This document shows positions 43,275-53,000 of a DNA stretch of 64,000 bases, in pieces. The notes below the pieces were generated by a model. The model saw only the letters and a program-made list of their open reading frames with translations. It was not told the origin of the DNA and did no database searches. A program made the translations under genes and the position numbers. This DNA comes from Halorubrum sp. BOL3-1 (GTDB lineage Archaea; Halobacteriota; Halobacteria; Halobacteriales; Haloferacaceae): positions 2,480,001-2,544,000 of the forward strand of contig NZ_CP034692.1 in NCBI RefSeq assembly GCF_004114375.1, in the 5' to 3' direction. Position 1 is the stretch's first letter. Each line of letters begins with the position of its first letter.

Positions 43275-46200
43275 CTAGATCTCGTCTTCAGTCTCGTCCG
43301 TTTCGAGCGTCTGGATCTCCTCGAGTGTGGTCGCACCGACATCCGGCAGCGCGCCGGTCACCGTCGCGTCATCGGTGCCAGCGTCGATGCTCACCCAGTA
43401 CCCGGTGTACGGGCTCACGATCTGGTTGCCGGGCTCGTTACCCAGCACGCTGAACGACGGCGCCTGACCCGAGGCATCCTCAGTGCTCTCGAACCAGAGC
43501 GGAGCGCCGTTCCGCTGGGCCGTCGTGTCGTCCACGAAGGCAGGCTGGTCCGCGGCGTTACCGTAGAGGTGGTTCACCTGCGCCTCTTGACCGTTGAGAA
43601 CACTGGAGAACGCCGTGCTCACCGTGGTCTTTTTTGGAGCACCAACGAGGTTCCAGCCCTCCTCAAGCTGCTTTACGCCGGGGCTCGCGGTGCCCTCGGA
43701 CGGGTACTCGAAGGCGATCGTCGCGTCCTCGTCGAGGTCGGTCACGACGAACGCGTCGAGCGCGCCGACCGACTCGTTGGCCATGTCGCCGCCGGGGACG
43801 AACTCGTCCTCAGAGGCATCGTACGCGAACACGGAGGCGCCCGCGGGTAGGTCGGAGAAGACCTCTTCGACCGTGCCGTCGACCGACGCCGGGAAGGCGA
43901 CGACCTGCGGGTCACTCGTGTTCGGCGTGGCCTCGAGCGTCAGCTCGTGGCCGAACTCTTGGGTGTTCTCCGGCTCCTGAACGCTGACGTCGGACTGCGA
44001 GACGGTCAGGAACGGGTCGTAGAGCACGTCGCCCTCGAAGGCGGCGTTCTCGTCGACGTCCGAGTGCGAGACATCCGCGTCGGTGTCGTAGTAGTTGAGC
44101 AGCGCCTCGACGGTCGTCGGCCCGTCGTTGGCGACATCGACGCCCTCCTCGTCGAGGAGGTCGTTGTACGTCGCGTACGGCGGTTGTTCGGCGTCGAACG
44201 CCTCGAAGTGGATGCCGGTGTCGTACGCGTCGAGCACGTTGCGCTCGACGTCGACCGGCTCGTCGGTGCCGGCCGCGTCGATCGCGATGCCGGTTCCCAC
44301 GTCGGAGACGTCGTTGTCGGTCACGCTGGCGTCGATCGCGGCGCCGCCCACCGCAATCCCGTCGCCCGCGCTCTCGATGACGTTCTCCGCGACCGTTGCG
44401 GTCGCGACAGTGTTGACGCCGATCGCCTGGCCGTCGATGTCGCTCACGTCACTGGACGTGACACTGACCTCAGCCGCTTCGGCGACACCGATACCGATGT
44501 CGGCGTCGCTGACCGTGTTGTCCGAGGCGTCGACGTCCGCGACACCGGTCGCGGTGATCCCGTCACCGACGTCGCTGACGTCGTTACTCGTCGCGGTCAC
44601 GTTCCCGGCGTTCGAGACGGACAGTCCGTCGCTCCCATGGTCCGAGATCGTGTTCGACGCGGCGGTGATATCGCCGGCGCTATCGACCACGACGCCGTAC
44701 ACGTCGTTGCTCTCGACGAGGTTGTCGCTCACGTCGAGCGCGTCGACGTCGACGACGGAGATGCCGTACTCGAACGTATCCGGCGCCGGATCGTCGTTGT
44801 TCGTGACCTCGTTGGCCGTCACCGCGGTGTCGCCCTGCGCGACGCCGTCGACGGTGATCCCGTCGTCCTCGTTCGCGTCGACGAGGTTGTCCATGACGTC
44901 GAGCGCACCGGTGACGTTGCTTACGTCGAGCCCGTCATCGTTGTTCGTGACGTCGTTGTTATCGACCGTGAGGCCGCCGGCGACGTTTGCCGCAGCGATG
45001 CCGCCCCCGCTTCCGTCGACGAGGTTGTCGTTGACCGCGGCGCCCGCGGTGATGTCCGCGAGCGAGATGCCGCCATCATCGTTGGCCGTCACGTCGTTGG
45101 CGAGTACGGAGACGTCGCTCGACTCGCTGACGTCGATCCCGGCGCCGAGGTCGTCGGCGGCGTCGACGTCGTTGTCGGAGACCGCCACCGTCTCGCTCCC
45201 GGAGACTGAGACGCCCTCAAGCTCGCTGTCCGAGATAGTGTTCTCGCTCACGTCGACCGTCGACGATCCGGTGACGAGAACGCCGCCAAGGTTGTCCTCT
45301 ACCGTGTTTCCGACGACGTCGAGACCGGTCACGCCCGCGGCGTTGACGCCCCAGGCACCGGAGTTCGAGACCTCGTTCCCGGAGAGGCTCACGTCCGCGG
45401 AGCCGCCGAGAACGTTGACGCCGTTGTCGTCGGCGCTGTCGACGACGTTGTCCGTCACCGAGACGTCCTCGCCGACGAGGTAGAGTCCATCGTCGAAGCC
45501 GCTTGACGAGAGGTCGTTGTTCTGGACCTCGTTGTTGTCGCCGGCGACGGCGACGTCGTACGACTCCCCTGCTCCCGTGGAGGGGAACTGGTTGTCCTCG
45601 ACTACAGCGTTGTCGCTCTCGAGGTGGAGCGAGATGCCGGTCGTGCCGTCGTCGGACCCGGTCGGCGTCTCCGTCGTGAACGTGTTGTCCGCGACGGTGT
45701 AGCCGTCGGGCTGCTCGCCCTCGGAAACGGGACCGCCAGCGATGAACACCAGCGATTCGGCGCTCGCGCCCGGTGCGACGGTGAACGTGTTGTCGATCAG
45801 CTCGTTCCCGTCGTCGGGCTCGCCCATCGACATCGGCACCGCGTCGAATCCGGTGCCACCATCGCCCGCGACGACGATGTTGTGTTCGAAGTTGAGGTTC
45901 TTGACGTTGTCTGTGCCGGAGCTCCCGGAGAGAAGCACGCCCGGCCCGTCGCCGCCCACGATCGTCATGTGGGTGACGGTGAGCCCGTCGGTCTGGACGT
46001 TGAGGGCCGGCTCGGCCGGGTCGTCGGCTTCGATCCGGACCCCGTCGAACTGGTCGTCGCCCTCGTTTTCGCCGATCAGGTCGACGTTCGTGTCGACAAC
46101 GGCGTTCTCCGTGTAGTCGCCCTCCGCGACGTACACGGTGAACGCGGCCTCGGCCTCTTCGAGCGCCGGACCGAGCTCGTCGAATATCTGGTCCGACTCG

Positions 46201-46358
46201 TTGACTTCCCCGTCCTCGAAGTCGTCGTCAACGAGAATCTCGTCGCTTGCGAGGTCGTCCTCGTCGGACGGGAACGATCCCGTGTGATTCGCCGCCGCCG
46301 GGCCCACCGCGAACCCGCCGACAGCGAGCATCGATACTACCACCACCAGGGCCATCAC
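43275..46358 (-). CDS. Giant secreted parallel beta-helix (NosD-like) surface protein
   Basis: Exported protein of about 1,027 residues. After the hydrophobic signal ('ALVVVVSMLAVGGFAVGPAA') and an acidic N-terminus ('FTVYVAEGDYTENAVVDTNV'), residues about 120-700 are consecutive turns of 22-25 residues such as 'NNDVTNNDDGLDVSNVTG', with repeated Asn ladders: a right-handed parallel beta-helix. The C-terminal 300 residues form another domain ('GWNLVGAPKK', 'VSPYTGYWVSIDAG'). There is no PGF-CTERM, so attachment must be through a partner, likely the co-encoded protein 12 bases downstream. The start is unclear: GTG 46358/ATG 46355 lack a charged n-region, while the frame continues upstream to an ATA at 46412. 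Confidence 0.88.
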   Translation of the reverse strand: MMALVVVVSMLAVGGFAVGPAAANHTGSFPSDEDDLASDEILVDDDFEDGEVNESDQIFDELGPALEEAEAAFTVYVAEGDYTENAVVDTNVDLIGENEGDDQFDGVRIEADDPAEPALNVQTDGLTVTHMTIVGGDGPGVLLSGSSGTDNVKNLNFEHNIVVAGDGGTGFDAVPMSMGEPDDGNELIDNTFTVAPGASAESLVFIAGGPVSEGEQPDGYTVADNTFTTETPTGSDDGTTGISLHLESDNAVVEDNQFPSTGAGESYDVAVAGDNNEVQNNDLSSSGFDDGLYLVGEDVSVTDNVVDSADDNGVNVLGGSADVSLSGNEVSNSGAWGVNAAGVTGLDVVGNTVEDNLGGVLVTGSSTVDVSENTISDSELEGVSVSGSETVAVSDNDVDAADDLGAGIDVSESSDVSVLANDVTANDDGGISLADITAGAAVNDNLVDGSGGGIAAANVAGGLTVDNNDVTNNDDGLDVSNVTGALDVMDNLVDANEDDGITVDGVAQGDTAVTANEVTNNDDPAPDTFEYGISVVDVDALDVSDNLVESNDVYGVVVDSAGDITAASNTISDHGSDGLSVSNAGNVTATSNDVSDVGDGITATGVADVDASDNTVSDADIGIGVAEAAEVSVTSSDVSDIDGQAIGVNTVATATVAENVIESAGDGIAVGGAAIDASVTDNDVSDVGTGIAIDAAGTDEPVDVERNVLDAYDTGIHFEAFDAEQPPYATYNDLLDEEGVDVANDGPTTVEALLNYYDTDADVSHSDVDENAAFEGDVLYDPFLTVSQSDVSVQEPENTQEFGHELTLEATPNTSDPQVVAFPASVDGTVEEVFSDLPAGASVFAYDASEDEFVPGGDMANESVGALDAFVVTDLDEDATIAFEYPSEGTASPGVKQLEEGWNLVGAPKKTTVSTAFSSVLNGQEAQVNHLYGNAADQPAFVDDTTAQRNGAPLWFESTEDASGQAPSFSVLGNEPGNQIVSPYTGYWVSIDAGTDDATVTGALPDVGATTLEEIQTLETDETEDEI

Positions 46359-46412
46359 CGCGGCCCCGGCGGAACTGCGAACGCTTCCACCGTCCGTGTC
46401 TGTCGAATGTAT

Positions 46413-47079
46413 GGTTGGCTGTGACGCCGATGTAGTGTAGAGTAATAGAACATATTAGTGCGTTTACCGGACATCTGCCGGACCGGTCACCGACCGGGTA
46501 CGCGAACCTCAGCAGTCCCCGAACGTCGACGCGACGCGGTTGATTTCGGAGGATCGTCGTTCGTGTCACTACGGTATCTTTTCGGTCTCCCCGTTTTTCA
46601 TGGAGCCTACACTCGTTCAGGACTCCCAACACGTGTACACCCTACACAAATGCGCGACTCGAACGAACGATCATACCGAACGTGTGCGATGCGACTCATG
46701 TCGTGTGATTTTTTCCCGTCGTCGGCTCACCCCGCTCCGTCGGCCGTCGGGGAACTGGCTCCCAGCACGGCGTCCTCACCGACGTCCGACCCGACTTGAC
46801 GGCCAATCCGGAGGGCGGGCGTCGCCCGCGGTTTCGGGTCGAGGCCGTCGAACTGCCGACCGGACCGTTCGAATTCGGTCGCTCGATCCGTCCCGCCGCA
46901 GCCCTCGTCGCCACACCGTCGCTCCGGATCGACGTCGGAATTCGGGTCGATCCGGCGCCGTTCCGGGTGATGTCCAGAAGTCGCACGCGTTCGCGATCCC
47001 GAAAGCGTGTGGACTCCGCACACGTTCACGCGACGCTCACGAGACGACGAAAAAACCGCATCCAGCCGCTTCCGACCCG
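46413..47079. other. Non-coding or unassigned stretch, A+T-richer
   Basis: About 660 bases between the surface-protein operon and the 3' end of a regulator. The left end has A/T-rich sequence (46440-46460) fitting the operon promoter. The remainder is lower in G+C than the neighbours and has several short open frames, none with a recognisable domain or consistent codon use. I see no gene I can support. Confidence 0.5.
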
Positions 47080-48060
47080 TTATCCGGGTTTCTCCACGGG
47101 ATGCGCGTCGCGCTCGAACCGTTCGAAGCGGTCGGTGGCCCACGACCGGACGCCGTCGTCGGGCTCGAACCGGAGCAACACCCGGATCAGGTTGTCGTCG
47201 TCGGTCGTTCCCAGCTGAACGCCATCGTCGCCGTCGACGCCGAGGTAGTACGGGAGCGTTCCCTCGTACTCCAACACCGCGCACTCCCGACACACGTCGG
47301 CGAACAGCTCCGGGTACCGGCCTCGGAGTTCGGTTATCGCCTCCGCCTCCACCACGAGCGTGACGTCGCCGCCGTCGCTCCGAGCCGTCCGGCGCGACGC
47401 CTCTAGGATCTGTCTGTTCACGGTAGGGAGCGCGGCACGGACGGCCGTCGCCCGGCGGACCAGCGCGACCTGCTCTTCGATGGGCGCGTACGGGTTCGTT
47501 GAGGCCGCAGCGGTGATGTTTGCCCGCTCGAAGTGCCGCAAGTCGAGGTCGAGCCTCTCGACGTTGAGCCACCGCAGCGCCGGCCGCAGGTCGACGGCGA
47601 GCGACGCGCTCTCGGTGAGCGCGACCAGCTCTTCGACTATCATCCGCCCGCACCCGGTTATCTCGTATCCCTCTGGCGTGTCCTCGATCCACCCCCGGTC
47701 CTCCAAGGCGGTCAGGTTCCGCGTTACGGTCGTCCGCACGCCGTCGACCAGGTCACGGAGTTCCCGCTTCTCTACCGGGCCGTTTCGGTGTAAGGCGTGA
47801 AGCACCCGCACGCGGACCGGCGAGCGAGTGAGAAACGCGATTACACCGATTGATTCGTCCGTCACGGCGCCGCTCCCGCCGCCCGCCCCAACGCCGCTCC
47901 CAGCGCTCGTCGCGGCACCGGGTCTGCCGTCCGCCGCGGCACCCGACCCGTCGGCCGCCGTCGCGTCCGGCTCACCGCCCACCGACGGCCCCGTTTCGCC
48001 GTCGATCTCCTCTCCGGCCGCCATACCGATTCCGCTCGAATCGTCTCCCTCGTCTTTCAT
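47080..48060 (-). CDS. HTH transcription regulator with FilR1 (DUF1724) domain
   Basis: A 326-residue regulator. The first 65-70 residues are Gly/Ala/Ser/Asp low complexity; a later internal start is possible. A winged helix follows ('FLTRSPVRVRVLHALHRNGP', 'LVDGVRTTVTRNLTALEDRG'), then the FilR1 sensor domain with 'HFERANITAAASTNPYAPIE', 'VVEAEAITELRGRYPELFAD' and 'PYYLGVDGDDGVQLGTTDDD'. This architecture is frequent in haloarchaea; effectors are mostly unknown. It is divergent from an aldo/keto reductase gene (358-base spacer) and convergent with nothing. Confidence 0.88.
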   Translation of the reverse strand: MKDEGDDSSGIGMAAGEEIDGETGPSVGGEPDATAADGSGAAADGRPGAATSAGSGVGAGGGSGAVTDESIGVIAFLTRSPVRVRVLHALHRNGPVEKRELRDLVDGVRTTVTRNLTALEDRGWIEDTPEGYEITGCGRMIVEELVALTESASLAVDLRPALRWLNVERLDLDLRHFERANITAAASTNPYAPIEEQVALVRRATAVRAALPTVNRQILEASRRTARSDGGDVTLVVEAEAITELRGRYPELFADVCRECAVLEYEGTLPYYLGVDGDDGVQLGTTDDDNLIRVLLRFEPDDGVRSWATDRFERFERDAHPVEKPG

Positions 48061-48418
48061 CCGTTATGCGTTATTCGCGTCTCAATGTCTTCGGTCGTCG
48101 ATCGGTCCACCCAGCTGGGGTTCGACCCAACCCTGTTCCCCTCGATATCGGTTGTGACACTCCGACACACTTGTTGGATAGATAATCATTCGTTCCGGGG
48201 GATATAGTTATGCCTCTCTTGTCGGGGTTGAATCGGTGGTTACGTCGCTCGACGGCGTCCTTTCCGGAGAGTAACGGCTGATTGTCTTCCGTCGGGCCGG
48301 CATCAAGGACAGCCTGAACCGCCTAAATATAGCTCTCGGCCGAGCGCAACGGGTTCTCCGAGCGGTCGATCCGGGACCGGCACGCGGGATTTTTGTGCCG
48401 GGTCGCCGTGGCCGGCGC
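48061..48418. other. Regulatory spacer between regulator and aldo/keto reductase
   Basis: No supported gene. Contains A/T-rich patches at 48176-48188 and 48199-48208, the box TAAATATAG (48326-48334), a 23-codon frame starting at 48210 (see findings), and a hairpin CCGGCAC/GTGCCGG (48377-48401) with an 11-base loop ending in T5. The hairpin lies 18 bases before the reductase start and could affect its expression. Confidence 0.5.
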
Positions 48419-49396
48419 ATGGAGTACACGACACTCGGAGACACCGGGATGACAGTCTCGAAGATCTGTCTGGGCTGTATGAGCTTCGGTGACTCCGACT
48501 GGCGCGAGTGGGTCCTCGACGAGGAGGAGGGGAGAGAGTTGGTCGAGCGCGCGATCGACCTCGGGGTGAACTTCTTCGATACGGCGAACATGTACTCGGA
48601 CGGCGAGAGCGAGCGCGTCCTCGGGGAGGCGCTCGACGGGTACGACCGCGATCAGTTCGTCGTCGCCACGAAGGGCTACTTCCGGATGGACGAGTCGAAT
48701 CCGAACTCGGGCGGCCTCTCTCGGAAGGCGATCGAACAGGAGCTGTCGAACTCGCTCGACCGGCTCGGCACCGACACGATCGACCTCTATCAGATCCACC
48801 GCTGGGACGACGAGACGCCCATCGAGGAGACGCTGGCGGCGCTCGACGACGCCGTGCGGCGCGGCGACGTCCGGTACGTCGGTGCCTCCTCCATGTGGGC
48901 CCACCAGTTCGCGGACGCCTTACACGTCAGCGACCGCGAGGGGTACGAGCGGTTCGCGACCATGCAGAACCACTACAACCTCGCGTACCGGGAGGAGGAG
49001 CGCGAGATGCTGCCGCTGTGCGAGAACGAAGGGATCGGTGTGATGCCGTGGAGTCCGCTCGCCCGGGGGTACCTGACGCGTCCGCACGAGGACGTCGACG
49101 CGACGCTCCGCGGCGAGACCGAAGAGCACCTCTACGCGCATCCGTACCGCGAGGGCGGCGGTCTCGAAGTCAACGAGCGCGTCCAGGAACTGGCCGACGA
49201 GAAGGACGCGAAGATGGCGCAGATCGCGCTCGCGTGGCTGTTCCAAGTGGAGTGGGTCGACACGCCTATCGTCGGGACGACGAGTGTCGAACACCTCGAA
49301 GACGCGGTCGAAGCCCTCGATATCGACCTCTCGGACTCCGATATCGAGTGGCTCGAAGAACCGTACGAGCCGGTCCGCGTCTCCGGCCACGAGTAG
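48419..49396 (+). CDS. Aldo/keto reductase
   Basis: A 325-residue NADPH-dependent (beta/alpha)8 oxidoreductase, intact. The catalytic tetrad is visible: Asp and Tyr in 'FFDTANMYSDGESERVLG', Lys in 'VVATKGYF', His in 'LYQIHRWD'. The cofactor segment 'YVGASSMWAHQF' and 'LFQVEWVDTPIVGTTSVEHL' follow. Its closest subfamily is the AKR11/AKR12-like group; the substrate is unknown. It may compensate for the broken reductase at 6.5-7.3 kb, though the two are only distantly related. Confidence 0.93.
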   Translation: MEYTTLGDTGMTVSKICLGCMSFGDSDWREWVLDEEEGRELVERAIDLGVNFFDTANMYSDGESERVLGEALDGYDRDQFVVATKGYFRMDESNPNSGGLSRKAIEQELSNSLDRLGTDTIDLYQIHRWDDETPIEETLAALDDAVRRGDVRYVGASSMWAHQFADALHVSDREGYERFATMQNHYNLAYREEEREMLPLCENEGIGVMPWSPLARGYLTRPHEDVDATLRGETEEHLYAHPYREGGGLEVNERVQELADEKDAKMAQIALAWLFQVEWVDTPIVGTTSVEHLEDAVEALDIDLSDSDIEWLEEPYEPVRVSGHE

Positions 49397-49491
49397 CGCG
49401 CCGCCGTCGCGGTCGGTCCGACACGACTTATAAATACACCGTCGCGGACGCCACGACAACCCTTTTCGGCGGCGCCGCCGAACGCTCGTCC

Positions 49492-49941
49492 ATGGCAGAC
49501 GACGACGACGCCACCGACCCCGAGAACGGCGAGGCCGGCGAACAGGGCGACGCCCCCGAGGGCGACGACGGCGAGGAGAAGTCCTTCCGCGATCGCGTCG
49601 AAGAAATTCGCGAGCGACGCGAGGAGGAGCGCGAGGAGGGCGAGCGGCCCGACCCCGAAGAGATGATGGGCGGCGGAGGCGGTCCGCCGGGCATGGGCGG
49701 CGGCGGCGGCGGCAATCCCTTCGCGCAGATGATGTCCGGAATGATGGGCGGCGGCGGTCCCGGCGGCGCGGGCGGTCCGCCAGAGATGGGCGGCGGTCCC
49801 GGCGCACAGGGTGGACAGGGCGGACAGGGCGACGACGGCGGCAACGAGGAGCTCGTCCGCGAGGTCCGCCAGCTCAGAGACGAGGTCCGCGACGCGACGC
49901 GTCAACTCCAGCGCATCGCGCAGGCGCTCGAAGACGACTGA
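49492..49941 (+). CDS. Acidic Met/Gly-rich hypothetical protein
   Basis: A 149-residue protein of unknown function. An acidic N-terminus leads to a charged helix ('FRDRVEEIRERREEEREEGE', about 31-50), a Gly/Met/Pro-rich middle ('MSGMMGGGGPGGAGGPPEMG') and a C-terminal coiled coil ('LVREVRQLRDEVRDATRQLQ'). Gly/Met-rich segments occur in chaperone tails (GGM repeats) but no chaperone domain is present. A box ACCCTTTTCGGC (49460-49471) about 28 bases before the ATG supports this start. Confidence 0.75.
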   Translation: MADDDDATDPENGEAGEQGDAPEGDDGEEKSFRDRVEEIRERREEEREEGERPDPEEMMGGGGGPPGMGGGGGGNPFAQMMSGMMGGGGPGGAGGPPEMGGGPGAQGGQGGQGDDGGNEELVREVRQLRDEVRDATRQLQRIAQALEDD

Positions 49942-49954
49942 GTCGCCCGGTCTC

Positions 49955-49976
49955 GACTCCCCCTTCTTTTTCACGT
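49955..49976 (+). terminator. Probable T-rich terminator
   Basis: A pyrimidine stretch with T-runs (CTTCTTTTTCACG) begins about 15 bases after the stop of the Met/Gly-rich protein gene and before convergent nrdJ. Composition-based call. Confidence 0.35.
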
Positions 49977-50089
49977 CGATCGACGCGAGAGCGACTCGGT
50001 CGCCCACGGGCTGAGATCGCTCACGGGCCGGCGCGAACGAAAAGTAACGATGTCGGCGCGAGCGAACGGCTCGCGCCCGTCAGCTCACG

Positions 50090-53000
50090 TCAGCACTCCG
50101 ACCAGCCGCACGACTCGCACGTCTTGCAGCCCTCGGAGTAGTAGAGGTTCATCCCGCCGCACTCGGGACACTCGGGCGACTCGCCCGCCGCGATGAGTTC
50201 TTCCATCGCGTCGTCGGCGCCCGCGGCGTCGTCCGCCGCCTCGGGCGCGTCGAGTGCTTCCGGCCCGCCAGCAGCCGCGTCGGCGGCCGCGCCGCCGTCG
50301 GTCTGGCCCGGCCGGCCCGTCGACTCGTCCGCCGCGGTCTCCTCGACGTCGTCGAGGCTCTGCTGTTGGGGAATCCCCTTGTCGACGTCGTTGTCGAGGT
50401 AGCGCCGCAGCGCGGTGCCGATCGCGTCCGGGATCGACTGGATCTGCTCGCCTTTGTCCCAGGCGACCTTCGGACTCCGGGTGCCCTGTAACTCGTCGAC
50501 GATCTCCTCGGGGTCGACGCCGGAACGGAGCGCCGTCGAGATGACCTTCGCGAGCGCCTCCGTGAAGGAGTTGGTGTAGCCGCCGGAGTGACCGATGTTC
50601 GCGAACAGCTCGAACGGCAGCCCCCTGTCGTCCTCGTTGATGGTGACGTACATCTTGCCGTACCCCGTCTCGACGCGCTGCGTGACGCCGTTCAGGGAGT
50701 CGGGACGCGGGCTGCGCTCGCTGTAGTCGACGCGGGGCTGCTCGGTCGCCTCCAGCAGGTCCGAGATTTCCGCGTCGATCGCGGCCCGGACCTCCTCGTT
50801 GTCGAGGAACGCCTCGACGCCGCCGAAGACCTCGCCGATCTGCTCGACGATCGTCTCGGCGGCCTCGCTCTCGTCCGCGAACTCGGTGTTCTTCGCGCGG
50901 GTCGTGAGCACCTGCTTCGAGCGGGTGCCGTCGCGGTAGACGGTGACGCCCTTCCCGCCGTGGTCGTAGATATAGCGGTACACCGCTTCCATCTCCTCGG
51001 CGGTGGCGTCGTTCGGGAAGTTACACGTCTTCGAGATGGCGGAGTCGACGCCCTTCTGGCAGGCGCACTGGACCGCCGCGTGCTGTTTGCCGGAGAGGTC
51101 GCCGGTGACGACGAACAGCTCGCCGATGGCGTCCGGGACCGTCTCTAACCCGTCCACGCCGTCGAACTCGTTTTCCGCCATCTGGTCTTGCGCCTCCCGC
51201 TTGACGGCGTCGACGTCGACGTCGTTCTCCTCTAAGGTGCGCAGGAAGTAGTCGTCGAACTCGACGAGCATCTCGTCGCCTTGGACGTCGCCGGAGACGT
51301 TCTTGTAGTAGGCGACGTTGTAGATGGGCTCGCAGCCGCCCGTCGTGTTGCCGATCATCGACGTCGTGCCCGTGGGGGCGATCGTCGTCGTGTTGTGGTT
51401 GCGGATCGGGAACCCGTCCTCCCACTCGTCGGCGTCGAGACCGGTGTAGTGTTCGAACCACTCGCGGTACTCGGTGGGGTTCGCGTACTTCGAGTCCTCC
51501 CAGTCGGCGAACGTCCCGCGCTCCTGTGCGAGCTCGTGGGAGGCCTGCTTCGACGCGTGGTTGATATGGGTCATCAGCTGGCGGGCGACCTCGTTGCCCG
51601 GCTCGGTGCCGTACTGGATCCCGAGCTGAACGTACAGCTGCGCGAGTCCCATGATTCCCAGTCCGATCTTCCGCATGTCGCGGACCTTCTCCTCGATCTT
51701 CTCGACCGGGAAGTCCGACATCGTGACCACGTTTTCGAGGAAGCGGGTGCCGTAGTCGATCCGTTCGTCGAACTCCTCGAAGTCGATCGCCTCCTCGAGG
51801 AAGGCGTCGATCGCTGCCGCCTGCGAGTCGTACTCGTCGGCGTGCTCCGCCGACCAGACGCGCCAGTCCGGCACGTCCTGCGCCGCGAGCGTCGAGAGGT
51901 TGATGTGTCCGAGGTTACAGGCCTCATACTCCTCCAACGGTTGCTCACCGCAGGGATTTGTTGCAAGAATTCTGTGGTCTGGATTTTCTTTCACATCGAA
52001 CGAATGTTCCTTGTTCACCCGTTCGAGATAGATGACGCCCGGCTCGCCGTTCTCGTGGGCGCCCTCGATCATGTCGTCCCACAGCTCTTGGGCCGGGAGC
52101 GAGAGTACCTCCCCGACCTCGACGTGTTCACCGAGGCCGAACATGTCGTAGATCTCCTTCGTCTCGGGGGTCGCGATGTGCGGCTCCCCGGTGCGCGGGT
52201 TGGTGAAGGTGAATTCCTCGTCGTCTTCGAGCGCCTCCATGAAGTCGTCGGTGACGCCGACGCTGATGTTGAAGTTCGAGAGGTGGCCCTCAACCGCGTT
52301 CCGGAGGTGTTCGGGCACCTTCCCGTCGTCGTCGATGAGGTCGCGGGCCTCCTCTAAGGCGTCCGCGAAGGAGTTGTGCGTGAAGTCGTCGGGGTCGTTC
52401 AGCCGCAGGGAGTGGGCCAGCGAGACATCCTTGTTCTTCGCGTGGATGAACTGGATCACGTCCGGGTGCGAGACGCGCATGACGCCCATCTGGGCGCCGC
52501 GGCGCGCGCCGCCCTGCGCGATCGTCTCGCACATCTGGTCGAACGTCCGCATGAACGTGATCGGCCCGGAGGCGATGCCGCCGGTCGAGCCGACGGAGTC
52601 GCCGTACGGGCGGAGCTTCCAGAACGCGTACCCCATGCCGCCGCCGGACTGGAACACCTCGGCCGCCTCCTTTGCGGTCTGGTGGATGTCCGTGATGTCG
52701 TCCTCGGGGGAGTCGACGAAGCAGGCGGAGAGCTGCTGGAGCTCGTCGCCCGCGTTCATCAGCGTCGGGGAGTTCGGCATGAAGGAGAGCCGCTCCATCC
52801 CGTCGCGGAACGTCTCGGCGGTCGCCTCGACGTGGTCGCGCACTCCGTCGGGCAGCTCGGGGACGACGGTCTCGTACGCGAACTTGTTGACGTTGTGGGC
52901 CGTGAGCGTCGTCTCCGCGTCGTCCTCGGCCGCGATCCCCGCGCCGAAGACCTCCTCGGCGAGCTCGTCGCGGCGGGGATGGCCGGGCTTCAGCTGGTCG

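Noticed and set aside
46540-47406. A rightward 288-codon frame next to the FilR1-type regulator
   Set aside because: More than a third overlaps the regulator in antisense and the rest has no domain or consistent codon use.
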